Below, in pieces: positions 32,679 to 43,776 of a stretch of DNA of 64,000 nt (positions within the stretch are counted from its first letter, which is position 1; every line of letters begins with the position of its first letter). The notes beneath the pieces were generated by a model. That model had not been told where the DNA came from. It searched no databases and saw only the letters and a list, made by a program, of their open reading frames with translations. The translations under genes and the position numbers were made by a program. Origin of the DNA: Basipetospora chlamydospora (Eukaryota > Ascomycota > Sordariomycetes > Microascales); contig BCHP01000001.1 of assembly GCA_001599675.1 (NCBI GenBank), positions 1,131,943-1,195,942 of the forward strand, read 5' to 3'.

Positions 32679-33047
32679 ATGAGCCCAGCCGATGGACCCA
32701 AGTCTCGGTGCGCATGTATCAATCAAAAAGGGAGCGGGAGAAACACACAAGATACCCTGTATTAAATACGTTAAAATGTCCTTCATACCGGCGTCGCTGC
32801 TATCATTGCACTCACTATTTGCCAAAGATGTCGTAAAATGCTCCCCCCTCCACTCCCCCCCGCCAAAAAAAAAGAAAATGAACACAACCGTCGAGAACAC
32901 GAAGAATGGCTGAAGAGATCCAACAACGTAAGAGACCACCTCCCACGTCCTTCCGCTGCCCATATTATCCAGGATTACTACTAGGGTATCGTATTCGTCA
33001 CGCTTCAAAGACGACCCACCACCGGCACTACTTACGCTAGGAGACTT
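32679..33047. other. Convergent 3' intergenic region
   Basis: 369 bp between convergent stop codons. Likely both 3' UTRs, with an A9 run near 32866. No other feature seen. Confidence 0.5.
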
Positions 33048-34329
33048 TCACCTTCGGCTTTCGGCGGTCTCCTCGTCGGGCCCGGTGATGGTCGGCACCG
33101 GGTTGCGGCCAGAGAAAGCCGCCGGAGTACGAGTGGGCTGATCGTCGTCGACCACCTCCTCCACGCTGATGCTGTCGTCGGCCTGCCTGGCCTTCTGGGC
33201 GGTCTTCTCCTTCTTAATCCGCTCCTCTCGTCCCCGCTTGTGGCAGTACCAAAGAACGAAGAGAAGCACTATTCCCAAGATCAGCTCCGTTAGCAAGCTA
33301 TTCTTTTTGAAGAGAAGGGAAAATGAGATTGGGGCTCAGGGAGCTCGGATCAGACTTACAAAAGACAGCGACGCTCCAGAGCACACTCGTCCCGATGAAG
33401 GCGGGGAATCTCAGCTTGAGCGCATTCATAATCGACTTGAGCATCGCCGTCAACGCCCCTGGCTTCGTCACCAGCTCCTGCAGACCCCTCGCCGTCAGCA
33501 GGCTCATGGCCGCGTTCGTCAGCCCGCCCTCCGTACTGGGCGCCTCCCTCCCCTGGGCCTTGGCGGCGGCGGCGAGGACCTCGGGCGCGATGGAGCTCGT
33601 AATCTTCTCCGGCATCTGCATGACGAGCTTCTGCAGCGAGCTGGGCAGCTTCTCGAAGGACTTCTCCAGCAGGCCGTCGCGGTCCTCCACCAGCCGGACG
33701 AGGTCGCCGTAGGCGGTGGGCACGCCGTTGGCCAGGTCCCGCAGGACGTTGGTGAAGCTGCGCGCGAGGTCGCCGACGTCCGGGGTCAGCGAGACGGCCT
33801 GGCCGGACTCGGTGGTGCCCAGGTTGAGGGTGCGGAGGATGCGCGAGATGTCGCGGTGCTCGCGGGACTCCTCGGCCGGGGAGACGTGCGCGGGGGTCTC
33901 GAGGTGGGTTGTCGCGTTGTGCTTCTTCCTGAAGGGGAGGGAGAAGAGCTTCCTCTTCTTGGCGTCGGCGCTGTCATCCTTGTCGGCATCAACCGCCGCC
34001 GTCGTTGTGGCTGCCGCCGCGTCGCCTGCCTCGCCGGGGGGTACGGAGTGCGGAACCTCGTCCGAGAGGCGGTGCTGGCTATTGAAATCGTCCGAGTCCC
34101 AGGTGATCTCGGGCGTTTTCATGCGCGGCGGGAGCGGGGGTTTCGGCCCTTCGTCGTCATCGTCGACACCCCGAGCAAGGAGCTCTCGGAGAAAGGACTC
34201 GTCGTCGTCGTCGAGGACGGGGGTCGGGGCGTCTTCCTCCCTACCCTTGGCCTTGTCTTCCTTTGCCTTGGCCTTTTCTTTTTCCTCCTTGTTCTTCTTG
34301 TACTTTTTGTACGCGAAGAATTCCAGCAT
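33048..34329 (-). CDS. Single-pass membrane protein of unknown function
   Basis: 396 residues in two exons (34329-33360 and 33268-33048). The intron carries a GCTAAC branch site. Its acceptor at 33270-33269 is the choice that keeps frame, joining SVAVF to LLLFVLWYC. The N-terminus (MLEFFAYKKYKKNKEEKEKA) is strongly basic and probably helical, followed by an acidic run (DDDDESF) and a disordered region. A helical stretch (SFTNVLRDLANGVPTAYGDL; SFEKLPSSLQKLVMQMPEKI) precedes one hydrophobic segment at about residues 308-332. The segment is followed by KRGREERIKKEK and an acidic tail, so the C-terminus is probably cytosolic. I recognise no named family. Its neighbours BRE2 and NSE1 do not suggest a role. 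Confidence 0.72.
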
Positions 34330-35065
34330 TTTAGCTGATAGTAGCACGGGTGCTACCTACTCTACTTGGGTACGGGCGGCGTACAGGGTTGGAAGTATCG
34401 CACGGAAAGGGACAGCGATTACGATCGCGTGGCGGGTGAGTTGCGCGACGCGGGAGACGGAGATGGCAATCGAAGAAGGGTAACGCAGACGAACGCGAGC
34501 AAGATTTCAATCACGGAGATGGGAAGATCGGAGGCTGAAGGCAGCGAAATAAGGAACGGTGAGTCGAGAGCACATGCATTCCGCCACAGCGGTGGTGAGT
34601 GTCTTTCAATCTGGCAGGTTTCATTGGATGTCTTGGGGGGTGTCGGCGGCAGAGCTCAATGATGTCACGAGCTCCCTCCCTCCCCTCCCTCTCTCCCGCC
34701 TCCCGCCTCCAGTCTCCAGTGTCCCGCAGCGTCCCCCCTCCCGAAGATCACAGCCCCAAAATGATGTCTTTTTTTATTTTATTTTTTTTATTTTTTCATT
34801 ATTCTCGCTCTTCAACTTCCAATAGGAGCCACTGGCTACAGTGTACCTCGCGATTACCATCTATACCCGCTATCGCTATCGCTATTGCCTGTGCCAGACG
34901 CCAACGCCAACGCCAAGCCGTAGAAAGCATGCCAGCCCAGACCGAAATACATATTCGTACAGAACAAATGTCGTTAGGTAGCTTTTGAGGGCCGTAATGT
35001 AGGGGGGTATCTTTTGTTTTTGTCTTTCCGTTTTTCCTCTTTCCGTCCATTCCATGCTCTTTGGT
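34330..35065. other. Intergenic region upstream of the membrane protein gene
   Basis: 736 bp between the start of the minus-strand membrane protein gene and the stop of NSE1. It includes T-rich DNA near 34770-34800. Open plus-strand frames here are Ser/Pro- or Phe-rich and look spurious. Confidence 0.5.
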
Positions 35066-36019
35066 TCATTCCTCCTGCTCATCGGCGGAGAGATCCTCCC
35101 CCTGGGCGTCGTGGAAGATGTCGCTCGCCAGAGTATTACTCTTTCTGCCCCTCCCCTTCGCCTGCATATACGCCTTCGTAGACGTGACGGCCCTCTCCCC
35201 GACGAACTTGTTACCGGACCACTCCTTCTCGCACCTCGGGCACGTCCTCGACCTCCTCGCCCTCCAAAACGCCTCCTCGCAAATGTCGTGCAGCCGCGCC
35301 AGGCAGTCCACGTCTCCGCACCGCTGCCCGTACGTCACAATCTCCCTGCACGCTTCGCACGGCTTTATCGGCTGCCATGAGTCGGGCGGCGGGTCTGCCT
35401 CATTGTACGTGTCGACGAGCCACGTGCGCAGCTCGACCAAAGCGCGGGGCGCCGGGCTATAGAAGCCCTCCTTGCTCTTCTCAAACCAGCCGCCTGAGAC
35501 GAGCTCATCCATGACCCTGTTGACGTCGCTGTGCCGCAGGCCTTTGTCCGCGGACGCCGCACCGTTTTCGTTGGCGGCAAGGGACTGGCGGCGCTGGGCA
35601 GGGCGGCTTAGATTTATCGCCTCCTGTGCCGTGAGGCACATCTTCTCCATGCGCGGGGTATTGTATGTTTCGAACACGGCGTCCAGCACGCGCTTGACGA
35701 AGGACAGTTCGTCTGGCGAGAAGGTGGTGGCAAGCTGAGTGGATGGGTCGGAGGCAGTGTTGACAAGGGCCCAGGTGCGCTCCCTAGTGCGCTGGTGCAC
35801 AGCGCTGCGCACCTCGTAGTCGTAGGGGAAGACGGCCGTCGAAGCCTTGTCGAGGTAGAGCTCGAGGTCGCCCTCGGTGATGGCGTCGGGCTTCATATCG
35901 CGACCCGTCTGGGCGGTGGCGATGCCTGCGAGGATCTGACGGCCCTCTTCGGCAGTAATGGATCCGCGACCCATGAGGGCTTGCAGGAAGGCCCGATCCG
36001 AGTCGTCTCTTCCGGCCAT
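35066..36019 (-). CDS. NSE1: SMC5-SMC6 complex subunit Nse1 (RING-like)
   Basis: Single-exon gene of 317 residues. The N-terminal two-thirds form winged-helix domains (DRAFLQALMGRGSITAEEGR; ELSFVKRVLDAVFETYN; RHSDVNRVMDELVSGGWFE). The end carries the variant RING with KPCEAC, a CGDVDC pair, RLHDIC and TCPRCEKEW, giving the C4HC3 pattern of Nse1. Nse1 forms a subcomplex with Nse3 and Nse4 in the SMC5/6 complex, which acts in recombinational repair and replication-fork stability, and has weak ubiquitin ligase activity. The frame is open upstream of the ATG at 36019, but the conserved protein begins at this Met (MAGRDDSDRAF). It is divergent from CLR2. Confidence 0.92.
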   Translation of the reverse strand: MAGRDDSDRAFLQALMGRGSITAEEGRQILAGIATAQTGRDMKPDAITEGDLELYLDKASTAVFPYDYEVRSAVHQRTRERTWALVNTASDPSTQLATTFSPDELSFVKRVLDAVFETYNTPRMEKMCLTAQEAINLSRPAQRRQSLAANENGAASADKGLRHSDVNRVMDELVSGGWFEKSKEGFYSPAPRALVELRTWLVDTYNEADPPPDSWQPIKPCEACREIVTYGQRCGDVDCLARLHDICEEAFWRARRSRTCPRCEKEWSGNKFVGERAVTSTKAYMQAKGRGRKSNTLASDIFHDAQGEDLSADEQEE

Positions 36020-37095
36020 TTTTCTTCGTGTGCGTCTGCGTGTGGTGTGTGCGGGTGTGATGCTAGAGTGGGCGGGAGGGGATAAAGGGATTGCGTCGGT
36101 TGAGCGGAGTTCTTCTGGCTTGTTGGCGGAGCGGTCTGGCACGGTCGGCAGGGCTAAACGCAGGTGAGGTTCCTCTCGCACGTGGGTAGCGGCTTTGTAT
36201 GGATGATAGAAGCAGAGGTGTGAAAATCCCAAGACGCGCTGAAGGCAGCGACGCGATTACTCTAGCTTGGTGGAGGGGTCACAGTGTATTGGACACAAGT
36301 TCACACATACCGTTGAAATTCCGATCCGGTGCTTAACCAGCAAAAAAGATTAGGTATTATTAGTAATTATTAATTCCCAGCGTAATGGGGAAGAAAGACT
36401 TGAACTGGGGGTCTCGAACTCGAAGCCCTTTAAACCTGACCTCATAAAGGATCTTGTGCTTGTAGGAAGATCTAAAGCAAACACCGAAGCCAAACCGGCT
36501 GTCTTTGGATGGATACATCGCACCTTCCGTCTTGATCTTGGATTTCATAATCAGATGCATCCTTGGAGGGATGGGACATGACTAAGCGACACCATTCCAT
36601 CCATCCTTGCTCAAGACGTGCTCAACTTCAACACTTCACATCGTATAATTCATGAGAGGAGAACAACAACTCACTTCAATTCTGGTCAGACTTAGATATG
36701 AGTAGTTGCCTACACCTTGGACCTTGTGGGGATTGAAAATACTTGTGCGCTCGTGTGTTTTCATTCCTTCATCTCCAAGTTCACTTGGTCGCATACCCCA
36801 TATATCCCATACCCACAAATACCCAATGGCCACTATATCGCACAGATAGCCTCCCGCTACAAGGACAGCGATAACTACAACTATAGCCAGGACGGCATCA
36901 GCATCGAGAAGTTCAAGGCGACTCTAAAATCTCTCTGAAATTTCATCTGCTCGACATTTTAGGACCAACTTCTCTTCCCACGCCTCAGCAGGTCCGTCCA
37001 AGGCCTCTCACTCCGCCATCCCTTACATCAACTACGACCCGCTCCCTTTACATCGCGCACTCGACTTGCCAGTTCGGCAGACTGGATGCCATCAC
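36020..37095. other. Divergent intergenic region NSE1 to CLR2
   Basis: 1.08 kb between divergent starts, more A/T-rich than its surroundings near 36300-36380 and 36640-36700. The small plus-strand frame at 36717-36938 could be 5' exon material of CLR2, but no splice join is needed to complete that gene. I see no tRNA. Confidence 0.45.
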
Positions 37096-39011
37096 ATGAT
37101 GGCGGCTCAGCAGGAGTACCACGTCGTCGAGATCTGCCGCAGCGATGGCTGTGACACTGGCCCTGGTTACTGGCCCTCGGAGCTGCCGAAACCCGCAAAG
37201 AAGGCGACCAAGGATGCCCTTGAAAAGCCCACCAGGGCCAAGCCCCAGATGGTACGCCTCGAGACAGATGATCCACGGATGATTGAGTGGAAGGTGAAGA
37301 TGGGTATCCTGCTCAAGCAGGAACTATCCCTCGACCCAAACGGTAGGCTACCTCCCAATAAACCAGGATCCTCCGCCCTTGGGTTATTCGTTAATTAACG
37401 CAACGCTATCTTCGAAAATGAAAAGGTCTACCGTGGTTTGTGGAGTTTCCTCGAGGATACTGGCTTTACGAGAAATCGAAGCACCTGTGGGTATCGGGCT
37501 ACCCCGTCAAGGCCAAGCTCTTCAGGACGCCGCAGGAGTTTGGCCTCCACCTCCTCTGGCTTTTGAGTGATTCAGAGGACCGCGGGGACTGCCGCTGTCA
37601 GTTCTGTAAGGTGCCGTCCCCGGACTCTGGCACGACGGCAGACGACGGACTCATCATCACGAAACAAAAGGCTACCGAGGCGCCTAAGCCGCGCGCTGTT
37701 CCTGTCAAATCTATGCCGACTGTGGCGGGCGTGACGACCGAGGTCAGAACAGTCCCTGGCCAGCTCACGACACCGATGCCCACCCCAGTCGCGGCGGCAG
37801 CGGCACCGGACAAGACACAGACGGTGCCAAGACTTGGGGCGCAAGCAGCAGGGATTGGTCAAGCGCAGCAGTCCAATGCCGCGACTGCCACTCCAGCCCC
37901 TCAACACCGCGGGCAACCGAGCCCGTCCCTCCTCTTCAGAACGGGGGAGCTTGTCTGGTACACCAATGGACCTAGTTGGAGGCTGGGCCTCATCCTCCAG
38001 TCATCCGCCCCTACTCACCAAGTCATGCCCATTGGTTACGGCGAAGCCAAGCAGCCAGCCGTTCTCAAATCGGACACAGAGTTACGCCCGTTCCACGCAT
38101 TCACTGTTCCCCCTCCCACGCGGGAGGATCTCCAGGGGCGTGACTACGACGGCGTTCCGTGGAAGACGCTCATAGACCAGGCGGGCACCGACGAGCACCA
38201 GCAGGCCTTGGGCATCCTCCTGCTCGACGCCTCGAAGCTCGGGGCCCTAAAGATTGACCAGTCCTTCTCGCTCTTCACGCCGCTGACACAGAAGGAATCA
38301 GCCGTGTCGTACTACGGCGCCTTCTTGGGTGCAGAGCGTATCGAGATCGGAGACGTGCTGCGGCTCGCACAGACGACCAAGTTCCCCGGCGTAACTAACG
38401 TGTACCTGGGCCTCCGTGGTATCATTGCGCAGCAGAAAATGGTCGTGTACCGCGGCACGGCGTACCGGCTCCTCCAGGGCGCCGACGCCACCGCCGTGCC
38501 CGCCACCACGGCGAACAGCGTTCCCACGGAGGCGATGCTCCCGCGGGCCCTGAGGGAGGAGATTAGCTGGCGTACCAGCGTGATCCCCGGGCTACCCATA
38601 CGGTGGGACATACTACAGGCGGATCTGATTGTCAAGGAGCCGGAGATCAAGGGCCGCTTCTACCCGACGCCCAGACTGGCGCCGATCCTCGACCCGGCGG
38701 GGTTCCAGCGGGCTGTCAAGCAGGCCGAGGAGGCGACGGCGGCGGAGGGTCCCGACGGCGGGGCGCGGGTGTTGTCGGCGGTATCGCCGGCGCTGAACGG
38801 GAGGCTGGACGCAGGGGCGGGGACGGCGAGGTACATCGGTAGGAAGCTCAACCGCAGGGACGCGGCGGGGGCGATGATACCCCACGGGGCCCAGGCCGTC
38901 AAGTTTGTGTTTGAGGCGAGCGTGCGGGAGGAGCTGCCTGGCGGGACGATGTCGGTGCCGGGGGGGACGGCGGCTCCGTCGCTTGGGGAGACACAAAGCG
39001 GCACATTCTGA
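37096..39011 (+). CDS. clr2: Transcription-silencing protein Clr2
   Basis: 610 residues in two exons (37096-37342 and 37426-39011). The join creates NGLPWFVEFPRGYWLYEKSK, the start of the Clr2 N-terminal domain (about residues 83-145), which continues with HLWVSGYPVKAKLFRTPQEF, LHLLWLLSDSEDR and a CRCQFC end. After a Pro/Ala-rich spacer the C-terminal domain begins at about residue 245 (FRTGELVWYTN) and contains a BAH-like region with GAFLGAERIEIGDVLRL and YLGLRGIIAQ. In fission yeast Clr2 is part of the SHREC histone deacetylase-remodeller complex that silences heterochromatin. Function here is inferred from domain identity. Two adjacent in-frame ATGs (37096 and 37099) are possible starts. 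Confidence 0.9.
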
Positions 39012-42000
39012 TGCGCCCTACTACTACCTCTTTATCCCGGGTGTGCTAATAAGGCAGTGAGAGTAACTTCTAGTGTTCTGCTCTCTCGTTTTCCCCTTTC
39101 CCCCATTTCCCCCCTTTCCTTTTGATTTATTGGAGACTGGGACCATGTGAGATGGGATCGAGTTATGTTTACTAGCATACTTGGGCTTGCCAGCCTACGG
39201 CCGCTGTCTTTTTTTTTCCCTTCACTGGTCGAGAGCGAGCGTTATTCTTCAAGGAGGGCGAGTGTTGTTTCTTTAAGTCGAGGCACACGAAAGAGAGAGA
39301 GAGAGACGGCACGAGAGACAGCACACTGGATAACATCAATACTAGATGTTTCCTACATTGTGCATGGTATTGAGCACGTAACAACCATAGCCTTCAGTGG
39401 CTCAATCCTACATGGCCGAGGCCTCGTTCATCCTCCCTTCCGCTTTACAGTCTCCGAGTCTAATCTCATCATCTCACACCTTCAAGTTTCTCACTCTGTA
39501 TTTCCACCAGATGTTTCCTTCTACCTACTCGTACGTACTTAGTGCGTACTTCTGCCGGACAGTGGGGATGATCCTGTAATCTCGGCCAAGAGGACCAAAG
39601 TACGAAGTAAAACGGAATCAATTCCATCGTTCCATCGCGCTCGGAACCAACTGGGACATCCATTGCTACGTAATCTTCTAGTGTACTCGTACTCGCGATA
39701 TGCCCCTAATGCGTCGATATCGAGGTCCATATTCCCAGCCGAAACTCGGCCAAATAACAATCGCTTCCGAGGGGGGGCCGGCCCCCCCACGTCGCAAGCG
39801 AGCGGGATGTCACGAAGCGAAAGAAACAAAGAAGTATATGGGTGGATTTATTATATTATAGAAGCCCCCGCCTCCCAAATGTCCCTTCAGTATCAAGCTG
39901 CTCAAACAATTCCCTTTTAGCCGGTTCGTATGATACCTCGTGGTAATATACGGAGGTACACCGTATCTCTTGATTTGATGAAACCGGCTGTTTTTTTTCG
40001 TCATCCCATCCGTCTGACGAAAACCAAACTCGTCGGGAGTCTGGGCCGCGGGCTCGGGAGAATCATGCCCGGGGTGCAGGGACAGGGGATGGAACCCCGA
40101 TACTCCAAAGATTCCTTCGCACTCTCAAAAGAAGTCCCAAGGACCGCCAGGGCCCGCCAGTTCGGTACCGATAGGCTCCCCCTTGGGTGGGCGAACGGGT
40201 GAGCGTACCAGAGACATTTACCCGATCTTCGAAGCAGACGGTCTAGCGGATCTTGTCTCCGACAATGAGCCATCCATCGTAAGTTGAGTGATGCGGTATG
40301 AACGCCAGTTGGAAGAGACGGTCCAAAACTTGGTATTACTCCAAGGCCGAATCTTTGCCCGGACCTAGCCGGCGTCGCCGCGTCGGGACCACTATGATCC
40401 AATTGCCAGCTATGACCTCAAGGGTCCAGAGAGACCGTGACCGCCGAGGGAACTTGTCATCGCCGAGAGCAAGGATCGCAGGCTTATCCTCTTGAAGCGA
40501 GAGGCAGGAAGGGCGGGTAGCGGGAGAGCCAGCAGAGTGCGAGAATCGAGTCGCACCAGGGAGACGCCCATCAATCTCGCTCTCGTACACAGGGGCTAGA
40601 TGGAAGGAGAAAGCCCGCCCGTCCTCCGCGATGGCAAATCTGCATGGCTTTCCAACCTCCGGGACTGAACCGTTTTTTTTTTTGGTTTCTTCGACGGCGA
40701 ACGGATAAACGGTGAAGAGTGCTAGCATAGGAACATCTCAAGTCCAGAAAAACGAATACACCCAATCCCCCGGTCCAACCCCCCCCCCCCCCCCCNNTTT
40801 TTCTTCTTTCTTTTTTTTTGCCAGTGTTCCCACGTACCCTTTTACTCATGCAGTGGTCCGAAGAGGCAGACGAGAGATCTCGCTTCGCTAGTATCCGCCC
40901 CAACGGGGGGGGGAACAGGGCTTGCAGTCCCCAAGTTGGAAACTGTCATACGCAAACAAGAGGTCCCATCTCTCCGAGAATCCCATGCGCTGGATCTTTT
41001 TTTTTTTTCCTCGGGCGCCGTCCCACCACCGAAGTGTCAAGGTGGCAGGTAGCCGAGACAAGAGGTTGCACGACCATGTTGGTGTCCGTGGGAGGGCGGC
41101 CGGGTGGCGGTTTCACCTCCTGAGAGGCATCGGACAGCAGCGACAGTCCTGAGAGTAAGATGAAGTGAGTGGTGTAATATTCAACGAGGTGTCGTTTCGT
41201 CCGACTAGGCGGCCGTGAGGATAAGGCGTTTGTTTCATATGCTGCTGCTAGTAAAGTCCGAGATGTAGTCATGTCGTCGTCCGTACTGGCATGCTCGTGG
41301 AGACCGCCGAGGAATCGCGGATGTCACCTGTTTCCCGTATTGGTCGCACTCTATATGCTCACATCTCACAGTCCTAGGGAAGACAGTTTTTTGAGGCGTC
41401 ACACATAAACACACATTATCAACTACCAGATATGAACGGGACTTCGGAATGGACATGAGAGATGACGAGAGAGTAAACGACGTGGGAGAAAGAGTCGAAA
41501 AGAAAATGATGAGAAGAAGAAAAATGTCAGGCCTGCAAAGAAAGGAACACCACCACCACGGACATCTGCTCCACGCCCACCTCCAGGATATCTTTTTAAG
41601 CCCCCTCCGCAACATCATCTCCCGCCGTCTACTAAAATAGGCAGACGAGCACACCATGCGCTGGCCCTACCGACCACATGACCCTCCTCTGAGGAACCCC
41701 CATGCGAAGAATTACCAAGTGCTGTGCATCTAAAACCACGCTTTCCCCTCTTCTGCTCCCCCATCCAGGCCGGTCCAAGTCAGGATGCCCTTGGGCCCGC
41801 CCATCCCCTTGCCCAGCAGGGAAACAGATATAAATGCAACGTAGTCGTGGTTCGTCGTCATAGCTTGAATGCAGAAGAAACGGCGGATATATATTTCCCC
41901 TCTCCCTGAACGAGCAAGGAGGAAAATAGATGATCCAACGTTGAGAGGCGCTCTGGGTCAGAATGATGTTCGTCGTGATCGCGTAGGCATGAAAATATGA

Positions 42001-42528
42001 AACAATGTGGTCGTTAAATAAAAAGGTGCCGAAAATCCGTCTCCGATCCTTCTCCTCCCCACCCTACTCGGCAATGATATCCACGAAACATGTACGCTCC
42101 ACTCATTTGGCCCGCATGGAAAGGAAAAGTAATAGGAAAAAGTCGCAGGGGAATTCGTGCGGCCATATCTTAGACCGAAGACGCCAATGCAGTGAATGGC
42201 CGTATCATCCATCCAACTGCGAAGTAGGGGTAAGGGGAGAGGGTCGTCGGGGGTGGCGAGATCTAGGGCGGACCGGAGGCGTGAACACCGAAACGTATAA
42301 ACATCGGTTCAGTCCGAGATCTGTCGTTTGATAGCACGACGATGGCGATTTCGGGCCCGAAGAAGCCCTCCGAAAACGTTTGGCTACTGTTGTGACAGCC
42401 AGCCGGGGTCTGGGCGAAGCGGAACGTGACCGAGGTAAACCGAAATCGACGGGAAACGAGCTTCGTTGATCAGAGATGCCAACGGGCGGTAAAGGTGAAA
42501 TCTCTGCAATGCGTTGACTTGAACGACA
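39012..42528. other. 3.5 kb intergenic region with an assembly gap
   Basis: No supported gene. It starts with the CLR2 3' UTR and ends with the 3' side of the Cys-rich gene. It includes GAGA repeats near 39294-39305, a C/N gap at 40780-40797, and several TACTCGTA elements (about 39525 and 39683). All open frames are short, mixed on both strands and without domain content. Confidence 0.5.
40780..40797. other. C homopolymer ending in an N gap
   Basis: About 16 C followed by NN, then T-rich DNA. Same pattern as the gap at 31292-31320. Confidence 0.95.
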
Positions 42529-43776
42529 CTACTCGCAAACATTGAGCTTCGCGAGCTTTTCCTGGACCGACTTGAGAACATCGGGGTCGGGCTGGGGCTC
42601 AACCCTACGGGGTTTCAGCCGGGGGCACTCCTGGCACTTGGGATGTTTGCAAGTAGCACATTCCGTGCCATCGGCCACGCCTCCAGGGAACATCGTCTTG
42701 CACTTGTGGCATTCGTGATGAGGGATGGCGTTGGGCCCGAACTCGTCGCCTGGGTATCCGAAGGGATACTTCTTCTTCTTGGCACTACACAGCGAGTTAG
42801 CATAACCGTTTCGTCATGGGCTCTGCGGCCCGGGCCCGGTTCCGGGCCTGGACCACAAAATGTGGGGGGTTTCGCTTACGGATCCCGAGGGCAGTCGGTA
42901 CAGCGGATGTGGTTGCAGTTAGCACAAGTCTTGCTCCCCGTCGTGAACAGGGTCTTGCACTCGTGGCAAGTCCTTCGCACCCGCTGGCGAGGCTTCCTGT
43001 AGACGAGATCGGGTCCTCCGCACTTGTTGGGCCGGGTCAGCTTGATCTCCTTCATATCGCCACAGCGGTGATCGACGGCAATGGGCGGGTTGGCCGCGAG
43101 TTCGGCCGCCTTCGCAGCGCGACGCTCGCGGCTGGCCTGCTTCTCGGCCTCAGTCCGCTTCGGGGGGTAGCGAGTGCACTGCTTGCAACGGACGTGTTGG
43201 CAGTTGGGGCACTCCTTGGCGACACCGAAGGTGGAGTTGCACTGGTGGCAGTTGCGTCGCACGCGCATGCGGATAGGCTTCTCGGTGCGCAGCGCATCGC
43301 CTTCGGTGGAATACCACTCGTGGGCCGGCAGCTGGAGTCCGAAGCGCTCAGCGAGGTGCTTGGCACGCTCCTCGTAAAGCTGGCTGCGAGGAATCCTGGT
43401 CACATTGTCGTCCTTCTTGGACTCGGACTTCTTCTCCTCAGAGGATTCACTGCATATGGTGTTAGCGCCTGACGACTGGCAATATTGATGCCGAGTGGTG
43501 GCATGGTTACGTCCCGCTGACCAGACCAGATGGAGGGGAGGGGGAAGCCGCGTCATTGTCTGCGGGCGTGGGATTGCTGGTGAACTGGTGAGCAGAGATG
43601 GCTTACCTCTTCTTGCCGAAGATAGAAAAGCGTCTGGAGCCCTCTCCCTTCTTCTCACCCTTCGCCCTGTCTCCCTTCTTTAGTACTGTCTTAACCCTGG
43701 ACAGGAGCTTGACAACACCCTTCTTGTCCTTGTCCTTGCCCTTGTCGGGGACAGTGGCCGGTTGTGCTGAACTCAT
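42529..43776 (-). CDS. Protein with three repeated Cys (zinc-ribbon-like) modules
   Basis: 331 residues in three exons (43776-43607, 43449-42880 and 42784-42529), all GT-AG with phases kept. The first 56 residues are Lys-rich and basic (DKGKDKDKKGVVKLLSRVK; RRFSIFGKKR). Then the same Cys module occurs three times, at residues 124-148, 218-243 and 272-300. Each copy is C-x2-C-x(9-13)-C-x2-C-x4-C-x2-C with shared side residues (CHxC, a xxFxxG turn, CxxCxHxxC). A lone C186-C200 pair lies between copies 1 and 2. The pattern suggests zinc binding. No known enzyme domain is visible. I recall unnamed fungal proteins of this style but assign no function. The 5' neighbour is over 10 kb away. Confidence 0.8.

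Noticed and set aside
31980..33008. 342-codon minus-strand ORF
   Set aside because: Antisense to the SPRY-domain gene; Arg/His/Leu-rich shadow of GC-rich codons.
33169..34338. 389-codon plus-strand ORF
   Set aside because: Antisense to the membrane protein gene at 33048-34329, whose exon joins and composition are coherent. The plus frame is a shadow.
40075..40110. B-box-like GGTTCCATCCC on the minus strand
   Set aside because: A T-stem can be drawn, but no matching acceptor or D-arm lies upstream.
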